Below are positions 46,125 through 57,851 of a stretch of DNA of 63,080 bases, one piece after another. The position numbers and the translations under genes are program-made. Source of the DNA: Perkinsus olseni (Eukaryota > Perkinsozoa > Perkinsida); contig JABANN010000139.1 in assembly GCA_013115125.1 (NCBI GenBank), positions 1 to 63,080 on the forward strand, given 5' to 3'. Under the pieces are notes generated by a model, which was not told the DNA's origin, searched no databases, and worked only from the letters and a program-made list of their open reading frames with translations. Within the stretch, counting starts at the first letter, position 1, and each line of letters opens with the position of its first letter.

Positions 46125-46735
46125 ATGCAAAAGACCGGAAAGGTGCCGTTACGCGAGTTGGATGTCGTAAGCAGGTCATCAATGCCTCTCAATACTGCTA
46201 ACAGTTCAATTCAAACCCATACACAGAGAGGTGGATCCCGTAGGTACCCCATGGTTCTTCGGAGAGCACTACTTTTCAATGCGAACGCATACGAGCCCAG
46301 CCGTCGCTCAGATGACATTCTTCAATATGACAAACGACTCGGCAGCACTCGAGATACTGATCAAGGTTCGACAAGCACCACTGAATTTCCTACACGGTTG
46401 GAAGTTCCTATGATTTAGAAGTTTGCGTTACACGTATAAGCTCTGCCCGAGCGCAGAGTCGAGGTTAGCCCGAAAAAGATACTACTTGGGTTCGATTACG
46501 TCTTTCATCCAGAAGCCGACAGTACCGTCGATGATACGGGAAGTTCTGTAACGGAACACTCGGTTCCGGACACTCTGTGCCGCTGCCAATTTCCTTGGTA
46601 TCTTCAAAAACTGCTCACTCGCTATCGAAAAACTCCGCAAGGTTTGTCCAGTGCGGCGGGCAGGCTATCAATGACAAAACCTTTCCTGAGATCAGCAACA
46701 ACAGTAGGACGTTAGGCTCGGTACGGGCCAACCGA
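46125..46735 (+). CDS. Hypothetical protein, multi-exon, plus strand
   Basis: An exon near 46205-46350 reads VQFKPIHREVDPVGTPWF and continues AQMTFFNMTNDSAALEIL, bounded by a TGCTAACAG acceptor and a GTTCGAC donor. A later exon reads ERRVEVSPKKILLGFDYV and FHPEADSTVDDTGSS, running to a TAG near 46716. The composition is protein-like and splice sites are plausible, but start and function are unknown. A GGTTCGAATCC T-arm-like motif follows at 46855-46875 without the rest of a tRNA. Confidence 0.35.
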
Positions 46736-47859
46736 AACTACGGCAGAGACGAAGAGAACAGGGCACAACCGAGAAGTTCTTCAATGCCGCGACATTCTTA
46801 TCGGGCCTGCGCTTCTCTCATTTCGGGCGTTGCGAAAAGATTCGAAAAAGATCCCCGGTTCGAATCCGGGCGCTACCGTTTCTATGGCATTTATTCTCGG
46901 CCGTGCGATCGCGAATCGAGTCATTCGTTCATATCCGCGGTCCCAGCCGTGAGCGTTGGTAAATATGAGATGGTCGGTCATAAATATTTTCATGCCACAT
47001 AATTTTTGTTGGACCGAAATTGAGCCGGAGTTGAGCTTTTCTCCGTCAATTCAGTCGCGGCATAACCTTCTGCGGGTGCATGTGTAAACTGTGCGGAATT
47101 TTCCTGTGAGCTGTCCTTGTGAACGTGTGGCCAGCACAAACTCTAGTAGTCGTATAGATCACTGTAGTGAGCACAGGTTTACGTGTGGCATGTGCGTGAC
47201 CATACGCGGGCCCCCTTTATTCAGAGACAATAGTTCTTGTGCTGGCTAGGATGACGAGGATCCCGTCCGCCCCTTGAACACGACTCTTTCATACATCCTT
47301 TTTATCTTCTTTATCTACACCCAACGCATATTGCGTTCGTCAGCCTACACATGTCAGATCGACAACGGTGTTGCGAACTCTGGGGCTTACTAAACTTTAG
47401 CATTCCTGCGTGTTCGTCGAGGCGTGCTACGATCGATGGTAAGCGCTTGTTTACATAAATGGCATCGTCAACAGCATCTAGCAGCGACGCCGACATGCCT
47501 GATGTCACAGGTTGTGAAGTATACCTCCACGTGTAGTCTGGGATGGGGGAGGGTCGAATGACGAAGCTTTAGCAACGCACTTGGCGAAGAAATATCGAGC
47601 TCTTGGTGCGTCAGCACAGCAGTGTCCCGCACAGAAAAAGAACTCTTATATTTTTTGATCTGTTCACATTGTTCTGGTATGCGACGTATCTTCTGACCCT
47701 TTTCTGTCTGTTGCCTTATCGTTCTTATCACGTTTATTGTTCGTCCGAAGCTTCCTTTAGTGATTCTTATTGCATGATTACGATTGAGCTGAATGTCGAC
47801 TATGCCGTTCGGGTTCCATCTAAACTTTCTCAAGGCCGTTCTCATTCAGATACGATTTA
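46736..47859. other. Stretch without firm gene
   Basis: Overlapping frames occur on both strands at 47468-47899; the plus frame has a hydrophobic FFDLFTLFWYATYLLTLF, but neither has splice or motif support. Around 47000-47250 the sequence has several GTGTG-rich phrases and no coding signal. Confidence 0.3.
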
Positions 47860-48362
47860 TCAGAAAAAACTAAATGGCTGGCCGATGAGTTCTTCTTGAA
47901 GTAATTGCGCGAAATTTTCCAGAATTCCTTCTATTCCGACCATTTTCTCAGAGACTACAATTGCGGTGCTTTTCACACCGGCGTTGAAGTCTACGGAATG
48001 GAGTACGTTTTCCAGTACTATGCTAACGAGGTGAGGACAGTCTTGCATGATGTTGGGGAAGACTGTTGCTTGTCAGCCCGATAATAACGAGCTCTCGGGT
48101 ATAAGCGCCCAGATCCCGAGGTCGAATTCGTCCTACGTCTATAGGACCACGGTAGGCTACTTGGGCCGCTACTCGTCGGGAGCAAGCTTCGGCGTGAGAT
48201 ATTCGTAAGGACGCTTCGAACAGCATGAGTTATGCTGCATGACTTCGCAATTGCGTCAGAGTGCTCTGCTGAAGTGAGTATAGATGGCTGATCGGAATGC
48301 TTTACAACTGCTGAGAATGTGAATGATTCAATTCGCGGGGGAATCGATGACGTCCTTGACAA
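47860..48362 (-). CDS. Hypothetical protein, partial model
   Basis: The last exon gives QDCPHLVSIVLENVLHSV, then FNAGVKSTAIVVSEKMV and ILENFAQLLQEELI, with a stop at 47860. The exon above reads VAAQVAYRGPIDVGRIRP and YTRELVIIGL. Composition is typical of a globular protein. The junction near 48060 is out of frame as read, so either an intron was missed or the boundary is different. No family is recognised. Its 5' end overlaps the probable 5' end of the plus-strand PPPDE gene. Confidence 0.38.
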
Positions 48363-49031
48363 CAGTCATGCCGCGAGAGGTGGGTAATACTACCTGCGAG
48401 TCGCAGGCTGCGACCGTGGACAGGTTTCACCATCCATTAAGTAGAAACTTCACCTCGATTTCTCTCTTCGAACGTTACATAACGACCCTTGTGTTTATTG
48501 ATTAGCACTCCTATTTCGTGCGTGTCTCACCACTCTCATGTGGACGTTCGCGAGGGGAGTTTCCGGTATTCCATGCCCTTCGTTCGCCGGAATACTGAGA
48601 ATTTCGCGGCGCGTGGGAGAATTTGGAAGCTTTCAGATCGACATGGGCTGGACTAGCTACAGCAACGAGGAAGTGCATAGGATAATCTACGAAGAAATGC
48701 GACCCCAGTGGATCCATAACACATACCACATCACGAAGAAAAACTGCGTAAGAACCTTTCGCGTCGTAGAACGCCAGCGTCAACCTCCCAGGTACACTTT
48801 TCTTCGGCCTTATGCCGTCGATTGGGAGTGAAGGACGTCCCGGATTGGGTTTTTGGAGCAGCCAAAACGGCTGATGCCACCCGGGGTATCTCGGGACTCG
48901 CGGACGCAGCCTGGCGGGCGGCCAAATACTGGAATTCATATTATTACAATGAAGATGACGGTGAAAGCACTGACCGGGACGACGTCGATCCGGAGACGAC
49001 AACAGTTACTTTTTCCTATCATCAGCACTAA
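48348..49031 (+). CDS. PPPDE/DeSI-type cysteine peptidase
   Basis: PPPDE (DUF862) proteins are deubiquitinating or deSUMOylating thiol peptidases with a His-Cys pair. The best exon ends IDMGWTSYSNEEVHRIIY and TYHITKKNC at 48747. After a 44-nt intron (48748-48791) it continues VHFSSALCRRLGVKDVPD and WVFGAAKTADATRGISGL, ending with an acidic tail at 49031. KKNC-VHFSSALCRRL matches the KNCNxFSxxLCxxL block that holds the catalytic cysteine, formed only after splicing. HHSHVDV near 48530 is a likely site of the catalytic histidine. The first exon may begin at the ATG 48348, but exons before 48530 are not settled. Confidence 0.7.
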
Positions 49032-49166
49032 AAGGGTTTTAATTCACTGAAATTTCCTTATACAATTAGGACGATTTACCAGCCAAATCTGCCGTGTTGC
49101 GCTGACCTCCGGGCGAGATGTTTTTTTGGTGTTGTAGTCTGTTGTGACTCTCTCGAGCAGCTAACA

Positions 49167-51375
49167 ATGGAAGCCCCTTTCTCTACGGAGTCTCACAAGA
49201 AGGCCGATGAAGTCGAAGAAAAATTGAGGATTTGCTGGCCTATTTTGATGTACATGGCGGTGGTAGTAACGCGCGAGGCGAAGTCTCTCCGAGTAGTTAT
49301 TTTTTCAGTGCCATCTTCTTGCTGTCTGTTGTGTGGTGAAGATCTTCATCGGCCACAGACCCATGCTGGTTACTTATCTCTGGAGTGTGAGTGAACTGGG
49401 CGCGCGCTTCTTACATGGCTTTTTGCTCCGTTATGTGAACTGGCTTGTGATGAGCGTGAAGGTGACTAGCGCGTCATGAGTTGTGCAGCAGGATTCCGGC
49501 CGTTTTGCCGCGCCCCATGCCGTTCTAGGAACTCACAAATTTTCGGGAAAATTCACTTGCCAGATAATTTTCTATTGTGTAACTCTTGGAGAGTTTACAC
49601 GCGAGCGTATCTTTCTGAGCTGAAAATTGCCAAGCTTTAAGGTATTTTCTGGCTTCCAGGTCGTCCTCTGGTTCATCTCTGGCTTCGGCATCACCGCGGG
49701 AGCTCATCGTCTCTGGTCCCACCGCTCTTACAAGGCCGGCAAGATCATGAGGGGAATCTTGATGATCTGTAATATGCGAGATCGAGCTGCCCGAAGATAT
49801 CTTCTTCCCTTAGTTACCAGCATTGCCAATCAGGGCACGGTCTTGAAGTGGGCCAGAGATCACAGGGTGAGAGCTTGCGCATCACCTTGCCTATCTTGCC
49901 GTTTCATTAGGTTCATCATTTGTACTCGGATACTCCGGCAGATCCTCACAACTCTCAACGCGGTTTCTTCTTCTCACACGTCGGCTGGCTGCTGGTAAGT
50001 GACCACATTCCGAGGGAAATGCAAGATCAGATAAAATTGCAGGATTTTCTCAGACTCAGACCCCGAAGAAGGTCGCCGAATGTAGCAAGAAGGTCGTCAT
50101 TCACGACTTGATGACCGACGGGTTCTTGACTCTACAAAATGGTAGACTTTTCGAGGCTACGAAAGGCGAGTTATTTGCTTATTCACCTCAGCCCTGGATC
50201 CATGGTGGAACCTTGCCTGGTGCTTCATCGTAAGCTTCCCGTTAATTACCATGGTGAGAAGAAGATTCTCTGTCATTTTCAGTTCCCCACAGCGGTAGCA
50301 TGCTATCTCTGGGGTGAGACTCTCATGAACGCCTTTCTCCTGGCGGGAGCCTTCCGCTACTGCTTCGTAAGATTCTTTCATCCGCACTGCGAAGATTTTT
50401 CGCTACTAGGTGCTCCACACTACATGGGCGGTAAACTCCGTGGTCCATAGGTGGGGCCCTCGACCCTATGATAAATCCGCCTTCACCACCGAGAACCCTT
50501 TTGTGAGTCGATACTTATACGAGGATTTGGTTGCACCTGGATCTCACGAGAATGAGGAATTCCAACCGTGCTGGGCCGCGTCTGTTACCTACCACGCGCT
50601 CCGAGAGCACTATAGTCAATGAACTATTTCAACTATTTTTGATCTGCCTCGCCCCACCCATTCCCTGTTAAGTTTCTCTTGTCGCTTTCCCTTTTGGCGG
50701 TGATGCAATCATTGCAGTATCATGGTAGGTGGCTTTCTTCGCGCTTGGCGAGGGTTGGCACAATTGGCATCACGCCTTCGAATGGGACTATGCAACCTCC
50801 GAGATGGGAATCTGGCAGCAGTACAACCCCACTAAGGCCTTCATCGACCTCATGTCCGTTCTCTCCGATGCGTATCGTTCTCTCGAGTCTGCATCGTAGG
50901 TGCTGGCTCGGTCTGGCCTGGGGCAGAAGGCGAGCCAACCCGAAAGGGTGGGATCACATGAAGGAGAGACTTACTCGTAAGTGCCAGCTCTCGGGCTCCC
51001 CAGAAACACGCTACATTTCGGGGATGTGCAAAAGTGAACTACGTGGTCGCTCAGTCTTATAACGAATGTCCTAGCTCCACTCTGGCGTATTTGAGATTCT
51101 GTGGCTAGCGTTGCCGCTAGATTAGATCGAGTCGACGGGCGTGCCCATATCTGCGTCGTGCGTAGCCGTCACAGTAACCGGCTGTGACATGCTATAACGT
51201 GATTAAATCAACTGTCTCGGTCAAAAACAAGCTGGAAACGATCAACTGGGCGAGCGCTATGTCATCTAGTCTATGTGGTACAGGTAAGCTCGGCCCTTCC
51301 TACAAGGTCGTCGAAGTAAAGAGAGGCGTGCCGTTGTTCCGCTACAGGGAGACCAAGCTCGTGAAGGAGTCTTAA
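49167..51375 (+). CDS. Delta-9 acyl-CoA (stearoyl-CoA) desaturase
   Basis: An ER membrane di-iron enzyme that puts a cis-9 double bond into acyl-CoA. The start is MEAPFSTESHKKADEVEE. Exons give CHLLAVCCVVKIFIGHRP and VVLWFISGFGITAGAHRL. All three histidine boxes are present: HRLWSH, then ARDHRVHHLYSDTPADPH, and GEGWHNWHHAFEWDY near 50740-50800. RGFFFSHVGWLL, DPWWNLAWCFIVSFPL and the TTWAVNSVVHRWG helix match family order. About nine short introns (30-60 nt) interrupt it. The C-terminal part is GWDHMKERLTR; a last exon at about 51280-51375 (SYKVVEVKRGVPLFRYRE) probably belongs here but its link is inferred. All metal ligands are intact. Confidence 0.88.
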
Positions 51376-51955
51376 AGGCTGAAGGGGAAATTTTTTGAAC
51401 ATTCACGCTCCATGTCGTCGGTCGTAGTGATCGTCATCGGGTCATGAGTAGTACTAGGTGTCGCCTAGTGCGATAAGATACCCTCTTTTTTGTCTAAGTT
51501 ATGGAGGTTAGGGTCCTCATGGTTGCTGAGTTTCCTCCTGTCGCTGCAGATCTGTGTTACTAATTAATGAGATCCATCTGGGCCCTGCGCCTCTGGAACA
51601 ACTATCCGTCGAAGCCTCAGTGCAGTTGGCCAGGCACGGTTACCCTCAGGCTAGGTTTTTGAGTAGTACGACTCTGTCGCTTATATTAGCAACCGGTGAG
51701 AAGATCGGAAGGTCATGGCTGTCGAGAGGTCGAGTACGGCCGAGGTCCTGCTACAGTCAAAATTACAACGTCATCTTGCTCCGCTAGTATATCGAACGAT
51801 GAAGTAGGCATTTCAGAAAATTATTTGATATCGTAGATTTGGCAATAATCTCACATTTCCGAAAACGGCAAGATGTTATCCAACTACAACATGGATTGAT
51901 CCGCTAAGGTCGCGTTCTTGATGTCCCGATCGGCCCCGATCGTTCTAATCAGGGT
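51376..51955. other. Spacer with unsupported frame
   Basis: A 77-codon frame at 51554-51787 follows a TCGCTGCAG acceptor-like site and could be an upstream exon of the next gene; evidence is weak. Confidence 0.3.
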
Positions 51956-53939
51956 TTGTTTATTTCTATGAAACTCCGTCCTTGCGTGATGACCCCTCCC
52001 ACTAGCGGCTCCGAGGCTCAGCAAGCGACAGAGATCATTCCTAGACCAGGGCCGGAGCGGCTTGATTGGCTTCGACAGTCTTTGCGGAAGCGGCAAACTC
52101 CAGAGCAAAGGGATTATGTATTCTCTAAGGTCACACAAGCGGAGTTCTGGGAGCCTATGGAGGTTCCTCAGCTGGGTGTCAACGTTATTTTGAATCATAT
52201 CGAGGTTTTTTCGGAGGAGCAGAAAGAGCTGCTCAAGGACCGATCACGATATCCTATGCGGCTTCTGGCTGGTGGTCATAGGCATAGGGACGCTTCGGTG
52301 ACCGGATCTGAGAGAAGCCGCGAGTCTCGGCGGAGGAAGGTCCATAGAATCGGCAGTCTCGTCAGCTCTGGTGGCTATATCACTGTTGGCTCGAGCCGTA
52401 GGGTCCACACTGGATCGAAGGAAGAACGTTCGCGAGGGCGGGCGGTGAAGAGAAAAGTAAGAGAACAGCAGAAGCAGAAGAAAGCTGAGGAAGAAGCGTC
52501 CAAGGCGGCGAGAACCACCAAGGGGTCTGTGAAATCGTCTGGCGAAATCGAGGGTATTAGCACTCCTGAGAAGTTCGATGGCAGCAACGCCGTTGCGTCT
52601 GCTGGAGGGTCGCCTGTTGGTAGCCCAAGTGTGGAGGTTGACTACTCTGTGGATTCTCCCGTAGTCGTTTGTCCTGCACTGTCGAACGAGCAAGAGTCCA
52701 TGGGCCCTCCGCAGGCAGCACAGCCAGCCGGTGGGGACTCTGAAGTGGCAGTGGCTTCTGGTGATGATGAAAATGAGAAGGAAGTTATTTCGGAGAAGAA
52801 GCGAGCTGTTCTCGCGAAGAAGTAGTATTATCTCGGATTCGTGAGTAGGGCTGGGGCTACTGTGTGGTCTTCGTTGACGCGGGTCGCCGATATTTAGTCG
52901 TATGCAGTTTAGCGAATAACAGGAATAACTTAGGAATAACAGGGAGATCAATTGAATCAGACATGGCTGATAGATATTAAATTCGACCGCCTGCCGGCTG
53001 GTTCATAATCCAAGAACTACTCTAAGCGACTTGTGAACTTTCACTGCTTTTCGACCTCTGAATATGAAGTCGTTGGGCTGAACTGACGTCGCAGTGCTGT
53101 TGGTTTTATATCTCTGAAATAGGATCGGATTCCTCGCCACTCGGGAAATGTGTATTATTTTCCACGTTTTCACTAGCTATTGATTACTCCTTTTCTCTCA
53201 CTAACCATGGTTTGGGATTGACTCTATCATTCTCGTCTTCAGGCAAGAGCTCCTGCAGAAGCAGATAGACCTCCAAAGACTTATACTACGACGAAGACGC
53301 GAGAGCTCCCCGCCTGCACAGACTGTTCGACCTCGACCGAGGCCGGCCTTGCCCCCACGAGGCCCGCCGCGAATCGCGAGAACCAGGCCGAAGGTTACGA
53401 AGAAAAGCGGTGGTGTGAGTCCGGAAGAGGCGCTTAAGCGGGTTCGAGAATTGAAGAGTGCTGGAGCTCGAGAGAAGGCTCCTACCGAGATGTCCGAGCT
53501 GGATAAGTTTGAGAGATGCAAAGCAGAGGTGATGGCGAAGAAACAGCAAGCGAACGAGAAGCCCGTCGAGGCCGAGGCCACGGGGTCTCCTGCAGATCGC
53601 TCGGAGGTTAGAGATGGAGGGTCTCCGGCGGGGAGTTCGGAGGTAGAAGAAGAGCCCTGGTTTGTGAAAGTGCGATCGTTGCCGCCGAGCAGTCCGATAG
53701 AGAAAGAAGATGCTACGGGAGAGGAGAGAGAGAAAAAGTTGATTGGAATTGTCTTGCAGGAGCGCTATAAAGGCTCCAGCGGGAATTCTGATATCTTCGG
53801 AGATGCTGAAGACTCGGACAGAGAAGAAGTTTTGGAGACGCCGGAACCCGTGCCCCCACAGCGCCAGACGCCTGCTGATGATGATGAGCTCGATATTGAC
53901 GACGATGAGTTCCTACGACTCGATTATAGTGATATCTGA
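51956..53939 (+). CDS. Charged low-complexity protein, probably one spliced gene
   Basis: The first block (51956-52820) begins near MKLRPCVMTPPTSGSEAQ, has a globular part (PERLDWLRQSLRKRQTPE, VNVILNHIEVFSEEQKEL), then a lysine/serine/glutamate-rich coil. The second block (about 53237-53939) reads QELLQKQIDLQRLILRRR, a proline/arginine stretch and an acidic end, DDDELDIDDDEFLRLDYS. The first block ends AKK then TAG, but a GTAGTATT donor overlaps the stop and a CGTCTTCAG acceptor precedes the second block, so a 400-nt intron may join them. They may also be two genes. Disordered, charged architecture suggests a nuclear or scaffold protein; function unknown. Confidence 0.5.
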
Positions 53940-54544
53940 TAGTGCAAGTGATAACGGTCATTTGAATGGCCGGTCAGATGTGTAAAATTTGGTAAGTAGA
54001 GTTTATTTTCGATATCTAAGATTCTGTGGACCTATTAGATATTCTTCCATTGTTCATGGGTTGCTGTTTCGTTTACCGGGGCACAAAATCACCTTCGAAG
54101 TTGAAAAACTAGCTTACGGTAACGACAACCTTCCTCCCTCCAATCTCCCATACCCTCTTCAAAATGACTGTTAACGTAGGATCGATGTTCTTAGTCACGC
54201 CCTAGTATTCTCCAGTGCTCTCCTTCAGAGCAAACACTAGTTCCTACCCCATTCGATACTTCTTCCTCCGACAGCCACGCCGGCATCTGCTCACGTCGGG
54301 CTCGCAATCTCAACGGAAATATAGCGAGTTGATCTCCGGATAATAGCCCCCATGGAAAGCAAACCGGCGCATTCCGTCCCAGACGGTTCTGAATCGAATA
54401 TTCCTCGTTGCCGATGACAACCCGCAAACCTAACCCATTAATAGCTGCTAACACTACGAGGCACACCTCCAGTCCCGAAGGAAACGAGTTACACAGAGCG
54501 AGTGGCGTAAGTCCATAGCAACCTCATCGCGGAAGCAAACTCAT
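53940..54544. other. Convergent spacer before eL19
   Basis: A minus frame at 54191-54466 has no motif or splice support. I see no other structure. Confidence 0.3.
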
Positions 54545-55217
54545 TTACTTCTTAGCCTTCTTCTTGCTAACCTTGGCGGGCTCAGCGGCGACCTCGACGG
54601 TTTTGGCGACGGGAGCAGCGACCTCCTCAGCGGAGGCAGCAGCAGCCTTGCCAGCGCGCTTCTCCTTCATGGCGCGGGCCTTGGCCTTACGGGCCTCAGT
54701 CTGCTCGACGAGAAGCTTGGCACGCTCAGTCTCGGCCTTCCTCTTGTGGATGGCCTCGATGAGCACACGCTTGTTCTTGAAGGTGTTACCCTTGGACTTC
54801 ATGTAGAAGAAGTGGTAGATGTGCTTGTCGACCTTGCCGGCCTCACGGTACTTCCTCAAGAGACGGCGGAGGACGCGCTGACGCCTCATCCACAAGACCT
54901 TGGTGGGCATGCGGGCCTCAGCGGTACCCTTACGCTTGCCAGGGCCAGTGTGGCGTCCCTTGCGCTTGGCGAGGAGGTTCTTACGAACGCGAGAACGAGA
55001 GTGCATCGCGACCTGTCAGCAAGAAAAATAAAGACGGTTTAAGAGGTTCGGGTAGACTTACGGGCTTCTTCATGATGATGCCATCATCGAGGAGCTTCCT
55101 AACACCCTTACGGGAGTTAGCAGTGGCAACCTCCATGGTCTCATTGGGGTCAATCCAGATGCGGTTCTTACCGCACTTGGCGACAGAAGCCGCCAAACGG
55201 CGTTGAAGCTTGAGCAT
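54545..55217 (-). CDS. RPL19: 60S ribosomal protein eL19
   Basis: Large-subunit ribosomal protein. Exon 1 (55217-55062) encodes [36 protein letters not shown] and [12 protein letters not shown]. Exon 2 (55012-54545) encodes [54 protein letters not shown] and an alanine/lysine-rich C-terminal helix. Human eL19 has the same order (MLRLQKRLASSVLRCGKK, DPNETNEIANANSR, GIGKRKGTANARMP). The 49-nt intron is in phase 0. The protein is 207 residues, close to the 196 of human. Codon use is visibly biased (many GAG, AAG, GCC, CTC), as expected for a highly expressed gene. Confidence 0.97.
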
Positions 55218-55866
55218 GGACTGAGCACGACAACACCGTAACAGAGACTTCTCTTCGACGACGATTCCACCACGCCACACTCAGACAGACCGCGAACCCG
55301 AACGAACCAGGCCGAACCGATGCAGCGATTCCCCTCCCCAGTACTACCATTTCCTATAAATTCCACTCTGTGTGCACCGCTGCCAGGGCGTTGGGGCAGA
55401 CGAATCGCGGCTGTAGCGAACGCGGCGAGCGCGGAATATCGATCAATTGCGTGTTTAGCGCACGCCATTCTGATCGACGTGCTCTGTTCGGAAGTTCTTC
55501 ACGGCCCTTCTCTAGAGGTGTCGTTGTTACTTATATATGCTATGTCGTGTTAAGTACTGTCAATTGGGGCACTTAGGGTTGAACGATCTCACCTTGCTCA
55601 CTAGGATATGCCGTTCCGCCGACTAATCTCCCGTCGGTCGACCCTTTTAACTGGGACGGCATCTACCTCTCATTTTTCCAGAGCGTGAGGGACTTACTTG
55701 GTTCTCTTTTTCTGAGAGAGGAACGGTGTTAGGTTTTGCAACGTCGCCGCAGTGGCACAGGAATCACCTCAGTCCGAGGCTACTTCTCACACTGTGCTGG
55801 TGAGGGCTTTTTCTTCTGCGATAACATTGGAGTTCTCGCTGTCTTCAGAGACAACGGCTTCTTACA
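55218..55866. other. Divergent promoter region between eL19 and the next plus-strand gene
   Basis: This holds the upstream flanks of eL19 (-) and the following plus-strand gene. A TATATA-like word (TTATATATGC) lies at about 55532. Small frames on both strands lack support. Confidence 0.35.
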
Positions 55867-57849
55867 GACGAAGATGTCGTCCAGGTAGGCCTCTCTGTGG
55901 TTGGAGGTGATCCTGCCGTGACGGTGGTTCTCAGTATTCAAAGCTCAAGATCAAACAGATGCAAGACGCTGGCAACAGCGAGTACATTCCATCCGGTTTC
56001 CCGGCCGAACCCACAGATGCCGACTACTTGTCGTGGTAAGCAGTTGATGGGTGTCTGTCGAGGCGTGAGGTCCCCACTCGGAGGTACAAGTCCTTCAAGA
56101 AAGCGAAGTATAACGAGAAGAAGCGGAGATCGACGAGGCTCTTGAGAGTCTCTCGCGTTATGTATCGCCAGCTTGCTGCTAAGTCTGTGGACGTTGAGGT
56201 GCGTCCCCTTCTGTAAGTGTCTCCGGGGGGTATTTCCTTTTAACTCAGGCAATATCGCAGAAGTGCCCTGAGCTGGGAGAGCTTCTGAAAAATCCTCCCA
56301 CTGTGGCTGGGGACAGAGACAACGCCTCGGCACGGAATTGGTGGGTTGGCTAACCCTATCGTGTTAGTATTTTATACTTTGACCGCGCAGGGTGACTCAA
56401 ATTGAGAAGGTGATGGCTGAAAAGTCAGGCGTACTGGAGGGGATTGAGTTGCCTCTTCCTCAAAAGGGTTTTACGCCAGGGTAGGTAGCTCCACGCTGCT
56501 CTCGGGTGACGTTATCCGCTTATTCAGGAGGTTCATTTCGCTCAAGAGCGTATCGTCGGTCAAGAATCTTGTAGAGTCTGGCGCTTTCGACGATGTTGCG
56601 AAGGCTCCTATTGTCACTGAGGGCGATAGGATCGGTGAGCGCCTCGTCTTTCGAGTTGTAATTGGTCGTTTTCTCATTCTTTTTCAGTCCATAAGCTCGT
56701 CCCTGAGTTGAAGGCCGACGAGTCTCGGTACTTCACCATTACTCAGAACGAAGCGGATTCCCTTGAGTCCTGGCTGGTGAAACATAGTTCGGACACCACC
56801 CCATCCAAGAAGTGAAGGCTAGCGCGTGTGTCGTGCTTTGTTCGAAGACATTTGGTGCAGGTTTCATGTCAATGGCACTGTGCGGAACAGAATCTCCTAC
56901 GGTCTTAAGAACGGCCTCCTCGAACCTCCAAGCCCGAGTATCATGAGATTGGCTCACTTCGCCATCGAAGATGCAGGTGGGCTTAAGCAAGCTGAGTGCG
57001 CTTTCCACCAAGTCGTTTTGCCAGACACCAGCGAGGCTTTGGCGGCTTTGGTATCGGAGTTGAAACGAAATCCTAAACGAGTGGATCAGTTAACCCCGGC
57101 TGAGGCCGTGCTGCTCAAGCGACGGATAGCCATCAATATGGTCAAACCCACGAAGGACTTGAAGGACGTTGCGAAGTGAGAACCGCTTCACTCGCGGTGC
57201 TCATATATCCGTTGTGTCATTTGCTAGGCCTAAGGTCCAGCTCAAAAAGGCGAAATTGCGAAAGGGATACGGAACAATAATTAAGAACGGCCTCCTGGAT
57301 CGACCGCGGGAAGATCTCCTGAAGGACAAGAGCACAGCGGAAAGCTCAGGTAGGTCGCTCCTGTCATCATGTCTTACTTCACATTTTCATCGCAGAGACA
57401 GCCGAGAGAGTGGACCAGATTGTGGAGGAGTTGCGAGCGAATCCGGGACGGCATAAAACCCTCACACCCGGAGAGACCAAACTACTAGCCCACCGAGTGG
57501 AAGTGAACAAGGAGACCGTCGGCGCTGTTAAGAGAATAAGGGGGTGGGTTTACCGGGGGGGCGTTCAGTCAACTTTTTTGGATCAGTTACCTTACGACCA
57601 TTCGCGGCCAAGAGTCTACTGCAAGTCTAACAGATGCTCAACTCCTCGACATGCGATCAGAGTTCGAGGCCACCGTGAGCCGGGGTTGCTAACTCAGACC
57701 AAATGACTTTTCGTTTTCAGGAGCAATATAGGACTCGGATACGGGAAATAAGGCAGCAGGTGACACAGGCGAGGCGGCAAGCACGGGTGGATAACTTGAC
57801 TCAGAAGGCCATGAAGGTTGCCAAGCAAATGTATTTGGGTTCGCACTAA
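55867..57849 (+). CDS. Hypothetical multi-exon protein with an internal duplicated module
   Basis: Exons in order read MQDAGNSEYIPSGFPAEP, then a very basic segment (REVPTRRYKSFKKAKYNE), KCPELGELLKNPPTVAGD, IEKVMAEKSGVLEGIELP and FISLKSVSSVKNLVESGA. KLVPELKADESRYFTITQ follows. Two copies of a module come next: first GLKNGLLEPPSP with ALAALVSELKRNPKRVDQ and LTPAEAVLLKRRI; second TIIKNGLLDRPRE with RVDQIVEELRANPGRHKT and LTPGETKLLAHRV. The final exon, after a TTTTCAG acceptor, is REIRQQVTQARRQARVDN ending QMYLGSH at 57849. Most introns are 40-60 nt. No known domain is recognised; the repeat shows exon duplication within the gene. Confidence 0.5.
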
Positions 57850-57851
57850 TT

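Noticed and set aside
46800-46880. tRNA gene suggested by CCCCGGTTCGAATCCGGG
   Set aside because: The T arm pairs perfectly, but no matching 5' acceptor strand (GGTAGCG) or D and anticodon arms lie upstream at the right distance. At best a fragment.
47468-47845. 125-codon minus-strand frame as a gene
   Set aside because: The opposite strand is open over the same bases and neither frame shows conserved motifs, splice sites with phase agreement, or a clear start context.
52244-52951. 235-codon minus-strand ORF rich in serine, leucine and arginine
   Set aside because: It is the complement of the charged plus-strand protein; its composition (S/L/F/R runs) is what a K/E/S-rich coding strand produces on the reverse.
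51956-53939. Retroelement gag-like protein
   Set aside because: Lysine-rich and acidic low complexity only; no zinc knuckle, protease, reverse transcriptase or terminal repeats were seen nearby.
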